A stretch of DNA of 64,000 nt from Weissella koreensis KCTC 3621 (GTDB lineage Bacteria; Bacillota; Bacilli; Lactobacillales; Lactobacillaceae): contig NZ_AKGG01000012.1 of NCBI RefSeq assembly GCF_000277645.1, forward strand, positions 62,001-126,000, in the 5' to 3' direction. Below the pieces are notes generated by a model, which saw only the letters and a list, made by a program, of their open reading frames with translations, was not told the DNA's origin and did no database searches. Position numbers and translations under genes: made by a program. Below are positions 8,036-18,054 of this stretch, piece by piece (position 1 is the first letter of the stretch; the number at the start of each line of letters is the position of its first letter).

Positions 8036-10024
8036 TTAACTTGATGAACTACTAGTACTAGAGACGCTACTGCTAGCGCTAGAACTACTGCTACTTGAAC
8101 TATTACCTGATCCGCTTGAGACACTAATCTTCAAAGTTCCACCCTTTTTAAGGGTTCCACCTGAGGAGATATTTTGACTAGTTACCTTGCTGCTATCATC
8201 TGCTCCAGCTGGATCAACATTAACCTCAATCCCATTCTTATCAGCCCAAGACTTAACATCTCCATATGTTTTACCTACGAAATCTGGAACTGAAATTGGG
8301 TTTGCCCCAGATGAAATTGCTACCGTAACAACAGTCCCATCTTTAATTTTTGTTCCAGCCTTAATCGACTGTGAAATAACGTTATTTTCATCAACAGAAT
8401 CCGAGGCTTGCTGAGCAAATGAAACGATAACCCCCTGTTTATTAGCTAATTTTTGTGCCTCATTTTGAGTCATATCACTAAAATCAGGTACAACTAATGA
8501 CTTTTGTCCTCTTGATACCGTAAAGGTAATCGTTGTTTTTGAAGGATCTACCTTATATTCAGCAGGAATATCTTGTTCACTAATATAACCTGACGGAACA
8601 TCAGCATTATACTGATGTACGGCTTTGATCTTATAGCCTCTGGTTCGTAGCTGACTGGCAACTTTTGAATATTTCTCACCTGTATAATCGCCAACACGAA
8701 CCATCTTAGCGCCACTTGAGATATAAAGATCAACACTATCACCTTTATTAATTTTTTGACCAGCTTTTGGATCAGTTTTAATCACATAGCCCTTTTTAAC
8801 ATCTTTATTATTAACATGATAAACTTGTCCAACTGTAACCCCATCTTGTTTCAAAGATTGGCGTGCCGAACTTTCGGTATCTCCTGTAAAATCAGAAATC
8901 GTTACTTTATTAGGTGTTAGACCAAAAATCAAAAAGATAGTCAAAATTGCAGAAAATGCAATCGCAATCCAGGTCATAATCCGACGGGGTTTACTCCAAA
9001 TTTTAATACTAGATTGTTCCTTACCCTTACCTGATTTTTTCTTAACATCCCGTTGAGCTTTACGTGATATTGGTTCTGCTGTTGTATTATGCTTAGACTC
9101 TTGATTAGCCACCGCTCCCAAAACATCATTAGGAATAATTTTAGTAACTGTTGTCGTATCGTCAGCTTGGTTATTCAAATTCAAACGCGGCTCATTTAAA
9201 CGTTCAGTCGACATTACATTTGATAAATCTTGGCGCATCTCATTAACTGAACTATAACGGTCCATTGGATTTTTCTGTGTAGCCCGTAAAATCACGTTTT
9301 CCAACGCTTGTGGAATTCGTGGATCAATATCACGTACAAATGGCATTGGCTCTGACGAATGCATCAATGCCACACTAACTGCCTCTTGGGCATCAAATGG
9401 CACCTTACCAACCAACATTTCATAGAGAATAATACCTAATGCATAAATATCGCTACGCGTTGTTGCCATCCCCCCTTTAACTTGCTCAGGAGACATATAA
9501 TGTATTGAACCAATTGCAACGTCAGTTTTAGTTAATCCCAAACTAGATTGTGCTAATGCAATCCCAAAATCAGTAATCTTAGCGCGGCTACTTTCATCAA
9601 TTAAAATATTTTGTGGTTTTAAATCACGATGAACAATGTTATGACTATGTGCCATTGCCACTCCAGCCAAAACATCATCCATAATTTCTAATGTCCGCGT
9701 TATCGTTAGCGGATGATGACTAGCAATGTAACGTTTTAAATCTTCTCCCTTAACATATTCACTGACTAAAAATTGCAGTTGATTAGATTCACCAAAATCG
9801 TAAACTTGGATAATATTTGGATGGACCAACTCAGTTGAGGCAGCGATTTCATTTTCAAAACGTTGACGACTAGTACTGTTATCACGCATATCCAAACGAA
9901 GCAATTTAACGGAAACATCCCGATTTAAAATTTGGTCATGTGCACGATAAACATTGGCCATACCACCTTCACCTAATGGCTCAATGATTTGATAACGATC
10001 GGCAATTAATTCATTAACTTGCAT
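8036..10024 (-). CDS. prkC: Membrane Ser/Thr protein kinase with four PASTA domains (PrkC/StkP type)
   Basis: A 662-residue sensor kinase for cell-wall state. The cytosolic kinase domain (about 10-270) has GEGGMANVYRA, the catalytic Lys in VKLLRL, HRDLKPQN, DFGIA and MSPEQ. A basic juxtamembrane stretch leads to one membrane segment (about 350-372). Four extracellular PASTA repeats follow (about 375-640). The protein ends in a roughly 20-residue tail made almost entirely of Ser with a few Ala, Val and Thr. The ATG overlaps the stp stop in a TAATG, so kinase and phosphatase are translationally coupled. The Ser tail is longer than I would expect for the family. Confidence 0.95.
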   Translation of the reverse strand: MQVNELIADRYQIIEPLGEGGMANVYRAHDQILNRDVSVKLLRLDMRDNSTSRQRFENEIAASTELVHPNIIQVYDFGESNQLQFLVSEYVKGEDLKRYIASHHPLTITRTLEIMDDVLAGVAMAHSHNIVHRDLKPQNILIDESSRAKITDFGIALAQSSLGLTKTDVAIGSIHYMSPEQVKGGMATTRSDIYALGIILYEMLVGKVPFDAQEAVSVALMHSSEPMPFVRDIDPRIPQALENVILRATQKNPMDRYSSVNEMRQDLSNVMSTERLNEPRLNLNNQADDTTTVTKIIPNDVLGAVANQESKHNTTAEPISRKAQRDVKKKSGKGKEQSSIKIWSKPRRIMTWIAIAFSAILTIFLIFGLTPNKVTISDFTGDTESSARQSLKQDGVTVGQVYHVNNKDVKKGYVIKTDPKAGQKINKGDSVDLYISSGAKMVRVGDYTGEKYSKVASQLRTRGYKIKAVHQYNADVPSGYISEQDIPAEYKVDPSKTTITFTVSRGQKSLVVPDFSDMTQNEAQKLANKQGVIVSFAQQASDSVDENNVISQSIKAGTKIKDGTVVTVAISSGANPISVPDFVGKTYGDVKSWADKNGIEVNVDPAGADDSSKVTSQNISSGGTLKKGGTLKISVSSGSGNSSSSSSSSASSSVSSTSSSSS

Positions 10025-10767
10025 TAGTATTCCCCTTCTCCTTCCTGCATACCTAAGAGCACTGTTATATTATCTGGCGTACTCTTCTGATTAGCTGTTG
10101 CAATTAAATGCGCTACTGCTAAGGAAATGTTATCACTATCTTGAATGATTTTAACAACCTCATAATCAGAAAGCGCCTTTCCTAATCCATCTGTGGTGAG
10201 GAGGAGGAGGTCTCCTTCTTCTATTTTCATATCTTGAATATCTGGTTTTGCCTCAGTATTAACTCCTAATTGACGAGTAATCATATTACGACCAGGATGA
10301 TCTTTTGCTTCTTCTGAAGTAATAGCTCCCCGTCGTAATAACTCGCTCGCCAAATTGTGATCCTGTGTTAGTTGTAAAATACTATCACGACGTAAAAGAT
10401 AGGCTCTCGAATCGCCTAAATTTGATATAACCAAAGAATTGGGCAAGATTACTGCAATGACTAATGTTGTTGCCATCCCTTTTAAAGTTTTATAGCGATT
10501 AGCGGTTGTTAAAATTTTTTTATTTTCTTGGAGTGTCTGTGCTAACAGCCAATCTTTAGCCGCGCTTGGAGTGTATATCTGTGTCATAAGCCAGTCATTT
10601 CCAAAATGTGAAACGGCCATAGTCGCCGCTACATCACCGGCATTTTGACCACCAACGCCATCCGCAACAATCGCTAATTGAACTCCTCGTTGATTCACAA
10701 AAACATCAACATAATCTTGATTATCAGCACGAACAGTTCCACGATCTGTTGCAAATGCGATTTTCAT
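10024..10767 (-). CDS. stp: PP2C-type Ser/Thr protein phosphatase
   Basis: A 247-residue soluble phosphatase that reverses phosphorylation by the adjacent PrkC kinase. The PP2C metal-binding motifs are seen in order: RADNQDYVDV near residue 13, VADGVGGQNAGDVA near 36, NLGDSRAYLLR near 115, LTTDGL near 192 and TPDNITVLL near 230. Its TAA overlaps the prkC ATG by one base. It follows rsmB by 42 bases in the priA-fmt-rsmB-stp-prkC operon. All metal-binding Asp residues are present. Confidence 0.95.
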   Translation of the reverse strand: MKIAFATDRGTVRADNQDYVDVFVNQRGVQLAIVADGVGGQNAGDVAATMAVSHFGNDWLMTQIYTPSAAKDWLLAQTLQENKKILTTANRYKTLKGMATTLVIAVILPNSLVISNLGDSRAYLLRRDSILQLTQDHNLASELLRRGAITSEEAKDHPGRNMITRQLGVNTEAKPDIQDMKIEEGDLLLLTTDGLGKALSDYEVVKIIQDSDNISLAVAHLIATANQKSTPDNITVLLGMQEGEGEY

Positions 10768-10809
10768 AACTTGCCCTCTCCTTTTAGTTTCTCCAATATA
10801 AATTATATA

Positions 10810-12168
10810 TTACTTTTTTTTACGTAACGTCGCAACGAAAAATCCATCTGAATCAAAATCGTCAGGGAAAACTTGCATTGTTAATTGTGATCGTTGAGGC
10901 AAAGGACCAATGGTGGGTACTAATTCATAATCTGAATTTTGCTCTAAAAAGTCTTGAACAACAGCATCATTTTCAATTTCTAAAATAGTGCAAGTCCCAT
11001 AGACCAAATTTCCACCCTTTTTTAATTTAGGAGCCACTGCATTTAGCATATCTAGTTGAATTTGGTGTAATTTCATACTATCAGCGTAGCTTTTTTCATA
11101 TCTAATCTCAGGCTTTCGACGTAATAATCCAAACCCTGAACATGGAGCATCAACTAAAATCGCATCAAAGGTTTCATCATCAAACTGTTCATCGACTTTA
11201 CGAGCATCTAATTCTTGAGCGTGCACCTGATCAGATACGTGCAGTCTTTGTGCATTTTCTTCGATCAATTTGATCTTATGAGGGTGGATATCAAGTGCTT
11301 CCACGATACCGCCTTGCTTTGGATCTAAATAACTGGCGATTTGTGTTGTCTTACCACCAGGAGCGGCCGCAGCATCTAATACTTTCATTGATGGTGTTAA
11401 ATTTAGATTAGGAACCATTAGCATAGCTGATTCATCTTGTAATGTTAGCAAGCCATCTTCAAATGCTTTAGAAGAAGCAACATGTCCATGTTTGATACGA
11501 AGTGCCTCAGGTGTAACTTTAGAAGCTTCTACTTCAAAGCCTTCTGCCTCCAAAACAGTAGTAACTTGTTCCTGCGTTGTAACTGCCCGATTAATTCGTG
11601 CAGATTGAGCTGGTGCATCATTAATAGAACGAGCGATCTTAACCATTTTTTCATGGCCAACTTCACTTTCTAGTTGTTTTAGTAGCCAAACTGGTAACGA
11701 AGCTTCAATTGATAATTGTTCAATTGGATCTTTAATTGTCGTAAATTCAGGTAATCCTTGCCGTTCAAGGCTATGCAAAACCCCCGTTACATACTTACGA
11801 ATTCCATCATGACCACGGCGCTTAGCAATTTGAATTGCCTCATCAAAAATGGCATGTTGTGGTATTTTATCAAGGTATTGCATTTGATAAACTGATATCA
11901 TTAATAACTCTTTGACAAATGGATCAACATTCCCACGTAAGAATGGTTTTAACCAATATTCTAAAGTCAGGCGATGTTGAATCACACCATAAACAATTGT
12001 TGTGAGTAAATGTATATCTCGCTCCTCTAATTTTGAGGCTTTCGCAAGTTGATTTAATTGCAAATTTGAATATGCGCCATCTTTGACCCGTTCTAATACC
12101 CGAACTGATAACGCGCGGGCATTACTTTGTTCCCACCCCGCGATTTGTTTTGAATTTCCTTTACTCAT
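10810..12168 (-). CDS. rsmB: 16S rRNA m5C967 methyltransferase RsmB
   Basis: A 452-residue enzyme that methylates C967 of 16S rRNA (E. coli numbering). An N-terminal NusB-like RNA-binding domain (about 15-140, with ARALSVRVLERVKDGAYSN) precedes a Rossmann methyltransferase domain with the SAM motif VLDAAAAPGGKTTQIA near 264 and the motif-IV catalytic segment DAPCSGFGLLRRKPE near 332. The second catalytic Cys is in YGTCTILEIEN near 395. The start overlaps the end of fmt by 8 bases, so the two are probably coupled. Confidence 0.94.
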   Translation of the reverse strand: MSKGNSKQIAGWEQSNARALSVRVLERVKDGAYSNLQLNQLAKASKLEERDIHLLTTIVYGVIQHRLTLEYWLKPFLRGNVDPFVKELLMISVYQMQYLDKIPQHAIFDEAIQIAKRRGHDGIRKYVTGVLHSLERQGLPEFTTIKDPIEQLSIEASLPVWLLKQLESEVGHEKMVKIARSINDAPAQSARINRAVTTQEQVTTVLEAEGFEVEASKVTPEALRIKHGHVASSKAFEDGLLTLQDESAMLMVPNLNLTPSMKVLDAAAAPGGKTTQIASYLDPKQGGIVEALDIHPHKIKLIEENAQRLHVSDQVHAQELDARKVDEQFDDETFDAILVDAPCSGFGLLRRKPEIRYEKSYADSMKLHQIQLDMLNAVAPKLKKGGNLVYGTCTILEIENDAVVQDFLEQNSDYELVPTIGPLPQRSQLTMQVFPDDFDSDGFFVATLRKKK

Positions 12169-13114
12169 GAGTAATTATTTGTTCTCCTTCGGTAAAATTA
12201 GCATGCCCATTTAAGTAGGCGGTAACATCCATTTTTGGTTTTCCAGCTGGCTGCAATTCATCAATTGCTAAAATATTTCCATCACCAGCGACTATCCATA
12301 ATTCATGTTTATTCTTTTTGAAAACTGTTCCGCTTGGTAAATCACTATGTTCATCAATTAAATGGGATTTTTGAACTTTTGTACGTTTCCCTTTAATTTC
12401 AGTATGTGCAATCGGAAAAGGATATAATCCTCGAATTTGATTAAATATTTCTCGTGCCGATTTTGAAAAATCAAGTGACTCTTCTTCTGGCTTAATATTC
12501 GGTGAAAAGGTTACCAAATCAGGATCTTGCGGTGTCGCTACATTCGTTCCATCGATTAATTCCGGCAATGTTTTTAATAATAAATCGCGGCCAAGAATAG
12601 ATAATTTTTCAAATAAAGTTCCAGTGTTGTCATCATCTGTAATAGGTAATGTAGCTTGTGATAGAACATCACCAGCATCCATTTGCTTAATCATATACAT
12701 GATTGAAACACCCGTTTCAGTATCACCATTAAGTAAGGCATAGTGAATTGGAGCCCCGCCTCGATACTTTGGCAGCAATGAAGCATGGACATTAATAGCA
12801 CCAATTTTAGCTGCATTCAATAATTTTGTTGGTAAAAATTGACCATAAGCAGCTGTAATCATAATATCAGGCTGTAAATCAATTAAAGCCTGTAATTCTG
12901 GTGAACCACTTAACTTAGCCGGTTGAAACACAGGAATCCCCGCTTTAACAGCAACTTCTTTGACGGGTGTAGGCGTCATGACTTTCTTGCGCCCCACTGG
13001 TCGATCTGGTTGTGTTAAAACAGCAATCACATCGTAATCAGGATGATTAATTAATGATTCTAAAATACCAACTGAAAACTGGGGAGTTCCCATAAAAATA
13101 ATTTTTGTTTGCAT
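12161..13114 (-). CDS. fmt: Methionyl-tRNA formyltransferase
   Basis: A 317-residue enzyme that formylates initiator Met-tRNA with 10-formyl-tetrahydrofolate. The catalytic segment INVHASLLPKYRGGAPIHYA (near 107) holds the Asn and His of the active site, and the third catalytic residue lies in MYMIKQMDAGDVLSQ (near 140). The N-terminal Rossmann domain begins IIFMGTPQFSVGILE. The C-terminal domain (about 208-317) is the tRNA-binding OB-fold. It lies between priA and rsmB, overlapping rsmB by 8 bases. Confidence 0.95.
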   Translation of the reverse strand: MQTKIIFMGTPQFSVGILESLINHPDYDVIAVLTQPDRPVGRKKVMTPTPVKEVAVKAGIPVFQPAKLSGSPELQALIDLQPDIMITAAYGQFLPTKLLNAAKIGAINVHASLLPKYRGGAPIHYALLNGDTETGVSIMYMIKQMDAGDVLSQATLPITDDDNTGTLFEKLSILGRDLLLKTLPELIDGTNVATPQDPDLVTFSPNIKPEEESLDFSKSAREIFNQIRGLYPFPIAHTEIKGKRTKVQKSHLIDEHSDLPSGTVFKKNKHELWIVAGDGNILAIDELQPAGKPKMDVTAYLNGHANFTEGEQIITHE

Positions 13115-13128
13115 ATTTACTCCTAATT

Positions 13129-15549
13129 TTACAAATTAATAGGGTCACGATTAATACTAATTTGAATATTTTTATCAATAATCTTTTGAGCATCATTAAC
13201 TAAAAGATTAAGCGCTTGTTCTAATTTATCATCATACTTAAATCGTAATGAAATTTGATAAACATACCGATTTTTAACTCGACGAATTGATCCCGGAGCG
13301 GGCCCAAATATCATAGTACTAGGCATAATTTGTTCTCGTAACCAGTTAACAATTTTATATGCTATTTTAGCTACATCCTGCTCGTTTGGATGAGTCAATT
13401 TAATCTGAATAGCATAATAATATGGCGAATAATGCCAAGTTTTACGTAGACTCATTTCTTGCTGATAGAAAGCTTCATAATCTTGATTTTGAGCTAATTT
13501 GATAGCATAATGCTGTGGATTAAAGGTCTGAATAACGACATTCCCAACCTTATCAGCCCGACCTGCTCGACCTGCAACTTGAGTGATTAACTGAAAGGTC
13601 CTTTCACTAGCACGATAATCTGGAATTTTCAAAGTTGTATCCGCATTTAAAACTCCTACAAGAGTCACATTGGGGAAATCTAATCCCTTTGCAATCATTT
13701 GCGTTCCAATCAAAATATCCGCCTTTTGTTGACCAAACTGTTCCAACAGTCGATCTGTAGCGCCTTTTTTACGCGTTGTATCATTATCCATACGGATAAT
13801 ACGTGCTTGAGGAAACTTGTCTTGCAATTGTTCTTCCACTTTTTGCGTTCCAGTCCCAAAAGGCCTAATCCGAGTGGACCCACATACTGGACATTTATGA
13901 GGTATCGGCTGTGTAGCACCACAGACATGGCACTCCATTCGATAAGTATCTTTATGCATCGTCAATGCTAAATCGCAATTAGGGCACATTGGAACATAGC
14001 CACAATCTCGACACATCATAAAATTAGCATAACCACGTCGATTAAGCATTAAAATAATTTGTTGCTTTTTTTCTAAACGTTCTTCAATTTGATCAAGCAA
14101 TTGTGGTGAAAAAACTTCATCCCCTCCCGACTTAATCACTTCACTCATATCAATAATTTGAGCTGTTGGTAATGGATTTGCGAGTGCCCGCTTTTTCAAT
14201 TCCAACAACTGATAGACATGCTTTTGTGCCCGTGCTCGACTTTCTAATGAAGGCGTGGCTGATCCCAAAATAAGGACTGCTTGATGTCTATTAGCACGCC
14301 ACGAGGCAATATCACGAGCATGATATCGTGGATTATCATCTTGCTTATAAGAACTTTCATGTTCTTCATCCATAATTATCAAGCCAATCTGTTCCAAAGG
14401 GGCAAAAATAGCCGAACGTACTCCTACAACTACATGGACCTCTTGGCGCTGAATTCGACGCCACTCATCATATCGTTCACCATCTGATAAAGCCGAATGC
14501 AATAAAGCCACATCATCTCCAAAACGTCCTTTTACACGTCGGACCATCTGTGGAGTTAATGTAATTTCAGGAACTAAAAATAGGGCTGTTTTTCCGGCCT
14601 CAATAGTTCTAGCAATTGCTTGTAAATATATTTCGGTTTTACCCGAACCAGTCACACCCTCTAAGAGGAAAGTTGTTGAAATTTGTTGGTTCAATGCGCT
14701 ATTAATCGCATCAAAGGCAACTGATTGTTCTTCATTCAAAACTAATGGCTTAGTTTTTTGAATAGTGCTTGATAATGTTGGCGTACGATACGTTTCCATT
14801 TCAGTCATAGAAATCCAACCATTGGTAACCGCCTGATTTATATCTTGTGCTGTTAATTTATATGAATGTTGCAACGAACTAACTAATTGCCAATCTGGTG
14901 TTGGATTTTCCATTAAAGCAGTTACAAAACGCGCCTGCTTTTTAGCATTTTTGTTAAGATTCCTTCTAATCTCATCATATTGATCAGATGACAATTTATT
15001 TTTATATTTTTTGACTTTTTTAATCTTAGCCTTATTTTTTAAATAATATTTAAACCCTAGAGCCTTTATTGCTTGATAGTGTTTAATTTTGCTCATCAAT
15101 TCAATTGGAATAAAATCTAATTCAAACGGAATTTCATCGCGATCAATAAACAAATCATTAATATTATTATCGTCAATCAAATTTGGATTTAATAAAATTA
15201 GCGTTTTTTGATATTTAGCTTTCATCACATTAGGCAACATCGCCTGTAAAACATTAATTTGAAAATTAAAATTATGTTCAGCAATTCTTGCACTTAATTG
15301 AAGCAATTCTTGATTTAAAACCGGTTCTAAATCTAAAACATTAGTTATCGGTTTCAACGGCTTAGTAGTTGTCTCGCCTTTAACCACCTCTAATACGAAG
15401 CCTTGAATTTGGCGTCCCCCGTTACCAAAAGGAACTTGTACTCGCATACCTGGCTGTACAATTGATTGAAGATTTTCTGGAATTTGATATGTCCATGGTT
15501 TATTCGTTTGTCGTGTGGAAACATCTACAATAATTTTTGCGACATCCAT
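13129..15549 (-). CDS. priA: Primosomal helicase PriA
   Basis: An SF2 DNA helicase of about 806 residues that restarts stalled replication forks. It has an N-terminal DNA-binding domain, Walker A GVTGSGKTEIYL, the DEEH box, and a zinc-binding insertion with paired Cys motifs (CRDCGYVPMCPNC, then CHVCGATQ and CPVCGS). GTQMIAKGLDFPNV and QVAGRAGR are helicase motifs V and VI. I start it at 15549 because an ATG three codons upstream directly abuts AAGGAG, while 15549 has normal spacing of 9. It opens the priA-fmt-rsmB-stp-prkC run; no gmk, rpoZ or coaBC precede it here. Confidence 0.95.
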   Translation of the reverse strand: MDVAKIIVDVSTRQTNKPWTYQIPENLQSIVQPGMRVQVPFGNGGRQIQGFVLEVVKGETTTKPLKPITNVLDLEPVLNQELLQLSARIAEHNFNFQINVLQAMLPNVMKAKYQKTLILLNPNLIDDNNINDLFIDRDEIPFELDFIPIELMSKIKHYQAIKALGFKYYLKNKAKIKKVKKYKNKLSSDQYDEIRRNLNKNAKKQARFVTALMENPTPDWQLVSSLQHSYKLTAQDINQAVTNGWISMTEMETYRTPTLSSTIQKTKPLVLNEEQSVAFDAINSALNQQISTTFLLEGVTGSGKTEIYLQAIARTIEAGKTALFLVPEITLTPQMVRRVKGRFGDDVALLHSALSDGERYDEWRRIQRQEVHVVVGVRSAIFAPLEQIGLIIMDEEHESSYKQDDNPRYHARDIASWRANRHQAVLILGSATPSLESRARAQKHVYQLLELKKRALANPLPTAQIIDMSEVIKSGGDEVFSPQLLDQIEERLEKKQQIILMLNRRGYANFMMCRDCGYVPMCPNCDLALTMHKDTYRMECHVCGATQPIPHKCPVCGSTRIRPFGTGTQKVEEQLQDKFPQARIIRMDNDTTRKKGATDRLLEQFGQQKADILIGTQMIAKGLDFPNVTLVGVLNADTTLKIPDYRASERTFQLITQVAGRAGRADKVGNVVIQTFNPQHYAIKLAQNQDYEAFYQQEMSLRKTWHYSPYYYAIQIKLTHPNEQDVAKIAYKIVNWLREQIMPSTMIFGPAPGSIRRVKNRYVYQISLRFKYDDKLEQALNLLVNDAQKIIDKNIQISINRDPINL

Positions 15550-15669
15550 TAAGATCATCTCCTTCCAAAAATTACACTTCTAATAATTATAGCAGACCAT
15601 GCACCTTTTCGGACCGTATAAATTATATTATGATTTATTTTAAAAAATTGACTGAATTTTACCTTGAAA

Positions 15670-15715
15670 TTAAAAAGAACTAGATACACGTAAATTCGTC
15701 TATCCAGCTCTTTTA
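15670..15715 (-). terminator. Intrinsic terminator after ackA
   Basis: On the minus strand, AAAAGAGCTGGATAGACG pairs with CGTGTATCTAGTTCTTTT across a short loop, followed by more T. It isolates ackA from priA. Confidence 0.85.
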
Positions 15716-15724
15716 AAATTAAAT

Positions 15725-16909
15725 TTACTTTTTCAATGATTCAACATCGCGTGCAATCATGATTTCTTCATCTGTTGGCACAATCAAAACCTCAGCAGTT
15801 GATCCTTCGGCAGTCAAAATTGTTTCTTTACCGTAAACATCATTCTTTGATTCGTCCATCTTAATACCCATAAAGTTCAAGCGTTCAATAATGTGAGAAC
15901 GTTGTTCCTTAGAATTTTCTCCAACTCCACCAGAAAATACTAAGACGTCCACACCGCCCATTTCTACGATATATTGACCAATATATCGTAGAACACGGTC
16001 TTCCCACATATCAATAGCTAACTTAGCATGTGGATTAGTTTCGGCTACTTCTTTCAAATCACGCATATCTGAAGAAATAGTAGACACTCCTAACAAACCA
16101 GACTTTTTGTTCATAATTTCAAGCATTTGCTCATTAGTTAATCCTTCACGCTCTTGGATATAGTTAACTAATGATGGATCAATGTCACCCGTTCGCGTAG
16201 CCATCATTACTCCAGCTAATGGTGTGAAGCCCATTGAAGTATCAAATGACTTTCCATCCTTAATGGCTGTAATTGATGATCCAGCTCCCAAATGCAATGT
16301 AATAATCTTTAGTGATTCTAATGGCTTACCTAACATTTCAGCGGCACGAGCTGAAATATAACGGTGTGAAGTTCCATGTGCACCATATTTACGTGCACCG
16401 TACTTCGTATAATATTCATATGGTAAACCATATAAATAGTTAACTTGCGGCATTGTCTGATGAAAGGCAGTGTCGAAAACTGCAACTGATAATGCATTTG
16501 GAATTAATTTTTTAAAAGTCTTAATCCCTACAATGTTAGCTGGTTCATGTAGTGGTGCATAATCAATTAGTTTTTGTAATTTCTCCATAACATCGTCATC
16601 GATTACTACGGAATGATTATACCATTCACCCCCAGCAACGACACGATGTCCTACACCTGTAATTTCTTGAATATCAGAAATTACACCGTGTTGCTTAAAT
16701 TGTTCAAGTACATAAGCAATTCCTTGCTCATGATCTTTGATATCTAAGATGTTTTCAAACTTTTCTCCATTAAATTTTAATGAAAAAATAGAATCAGATA
16801 GTCCGATTCGTTCAATTTGTCCCTTTGCAATTACCTCTTCACTTGGCATTTCAATTAATTGAAATTTCAAAGATGAAGATCCTGCATTAATTGCTATTGT
16901 CTTCGCCAT
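15725..16909 (-). CDS. ackA: Acetate kinase
   Basis: A 394-residue enzyme converting acetyl phosphate and ADP to acetate and ATP, the ATP-yielding end step of heterofermentation. The ASKHA-fold signatures are present: AINAGSSSLKFQL at the N-terminus, VAVFDTAFHQTMP near 143, HLGAGSS near 206 and VFSGGVGENS near 323. The catalytic Asp and Arg positions (FDTAFH and the GARKYGAHGTSHR loop) are intact. It is transcribed alone from its own promoter and ends at its own terminator. Its location directly after ytxK and the comG operon is typical of lactobacilli. Confidence 0.96.
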   Translation of the reverse strand: MAKTIAINAGSSSLKFQLIEMPSEEVIAKGQIERIGLSDSIFSLKFNGEKFENILDIKDHEQGIAYVLEQFKQHGVISDIQEITGVGHRVVAGGEWYNHSVVIDDDVMEKLQKLIDYAPLHEPANIVGIKTFKKLIPNALSVAVFDTAFHQTMPQVNYLYGLPYEYYTKYGARKYGAHGTSHRYISARAAEMLGKPLESLKIITLHLGAGSSITAIKDGKSFDTSMGFTPLAGVMMATRTGDIDPSLVNYIQEREGLTNEQMLEIMNKKSGLLGVSTISSDMRDLKEVAETNPHAKLAIDMWEDRVLRYIGQYIVEMGGVDVLVFSGGVGENSKEQRSHIIERLNFMGIKMDESKNDVYGKETILTAEGSTAEVLIVPTDEEIMIARDVESLKK

Positions 16910-16972
16910 TCTTAAATATCTCCTTTATTTTTCGCATTACATCAAAGTTAATAGTAACTTTATATAAATTAT

Positions 16973-16981
16973 ATTTTACCA
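16973..16981 (-). promoter_or_regulatory. Probable extended -10 promoter of ackA
   Basis: The minus strand has TGGTAAAAT (TGn plus a -10-like hexamer) about 64 bases before the ackA start. An overlapping TATAAT lies 4 bases downstream and could serve instead. No clear -35 is seen. Confidence 0.4.
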
Positions 16982-17010
16982 TGAAAATAAGAATCTAGGG
17001 TTTGCTATTT

Positions 17011-18012
17011 CTAAATCTTAGTTTTCCAGTCTAAGAAGTCTCCAATAAATTGTTTATTAGAGGAACTATCACCGATTTCTGGTATTTGGGCTAACAAAAC
17101 AGGTTCAGCTTGAGTATGACTTTCATCACGCCTTTGTAAAATCATTAACTCTTTACCAACTGCTCCTTGTTTAAACAGCTTTTGAGGGAATTTAATAATT
17201 GCCTGTAGTAGAACTGTATCATCTGCAAATAGTCTTAAAAGATCAGGACCTTGCTCTGTTTCTAGGATGTTTTCGGGAACTAGCAATAAAGCTGTCCCAC
17301 CAGGAACCAATGTATTCAATGCTTTTTCAATCAATAAATGGTGAACGTATGTTAAATCGTTATCTTGTTTAGTTTTAACGTTATAGCCATCTTCGACCTG
17401 TTTAGGATACATTCCAACTGGTAAGTCACCCACTACGATATTAAATTTATTCGTGAAATTAAAATCAACAGCATCGGCTAACTGTAAATTCCAATCATAA
17501 CCTAAAATTGAATTCATTCCACTTGCCAAGGTAAGCATTGTATCGTCATTATCAATTCCCGTTATTTTAACCTGATCACCATTTTCAACGACTTGCTGAA
17601 TTGTTGCACTCAAATTACCTGACCCAACTCCCAAGTCTAATATTGATAGATTACTCTTATTTTCTATATTATTAAACTGATCTACAAAATATGCTACCCA
17701 CATTCCTATAGCGTCTGGTGTAATTTGATAATTAGCCTGTAACTGGTCCTCCATCAAAGTTCCCACCAAAACCAATTGTAAAATTTGACGTCTATCTGTA
17801 ACGTTCATTTTTTCTAATGACAATGAATTTACATTGTTTTCCCAAGCCGTAACCATTTCTTGATCTAACATGTTCAAATCTTCATGATCATGCTCCACAA
17901 TCATAGAAAACACTTCTATTAAAGCTTCAATAGATGAAATATCCATTTCATCGCTTATTTCATTCCGCGTTAATTGTAGAACATTAACTGCTTGCTCAAT
18001 TTTTTCAAACAT
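17011..18012 (-). CDS. ytxK: YtxK-like class I SAM-dependent methyltransferase
   Basis: A 333-residue protein with an N-terminal helical domain and a Rossmann methyltransferase domain. The SAM motif is LDLGVGSGNLSATI (near 123) and motif IV is NIVVGDLPVGMYP (near 195), resembling N6-adenine DNA methyltransferases but with DLPVG in place of a full N/DPPY. Relatives (B. subtilis YtxK) follow comG operons and precede ackA across the Lactobacillales, as here. Substrate is unknown. It lies 42 bases after comGG and is probably cotranscribed with the comG genes. Note that it stays intact while two upstream comG genes are broken. Confidence 0.85.
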   Translation of the reverse strand: MFEKIEQAVNVLQLTRNEISDEMDISSIEALIEVFSMIVEHDHEDLNMLDQEMVTAWENNVNSLSLEKMNVTDRRQILQLVLVGTLMEDQLQANYQITPDAIGMWVAYFVDQFNNIENKSNLSILDLGVGSGNLSATIQQVVENGDQVKITGIDNDDTMLTLASGMNSILGYDWNLQLADAVDFNFTNKFNIVVGDLPVGMYPKQVEDGYNVKTKQDNDLTYVHHLLIEKALNTLVPGGTALLLVPENILETEQGPDLLRLFADDTVLLQAIIKFPQKLFKQGAVGKELMILQRRDESHTQAEPVLLAQIPEIGDSSSNKQFIGDFLDWKTKI

Positions 18013-18054
18013 GCTTTCACCTCTAAAAATTTTATATTAAATATAATTTTCAGT

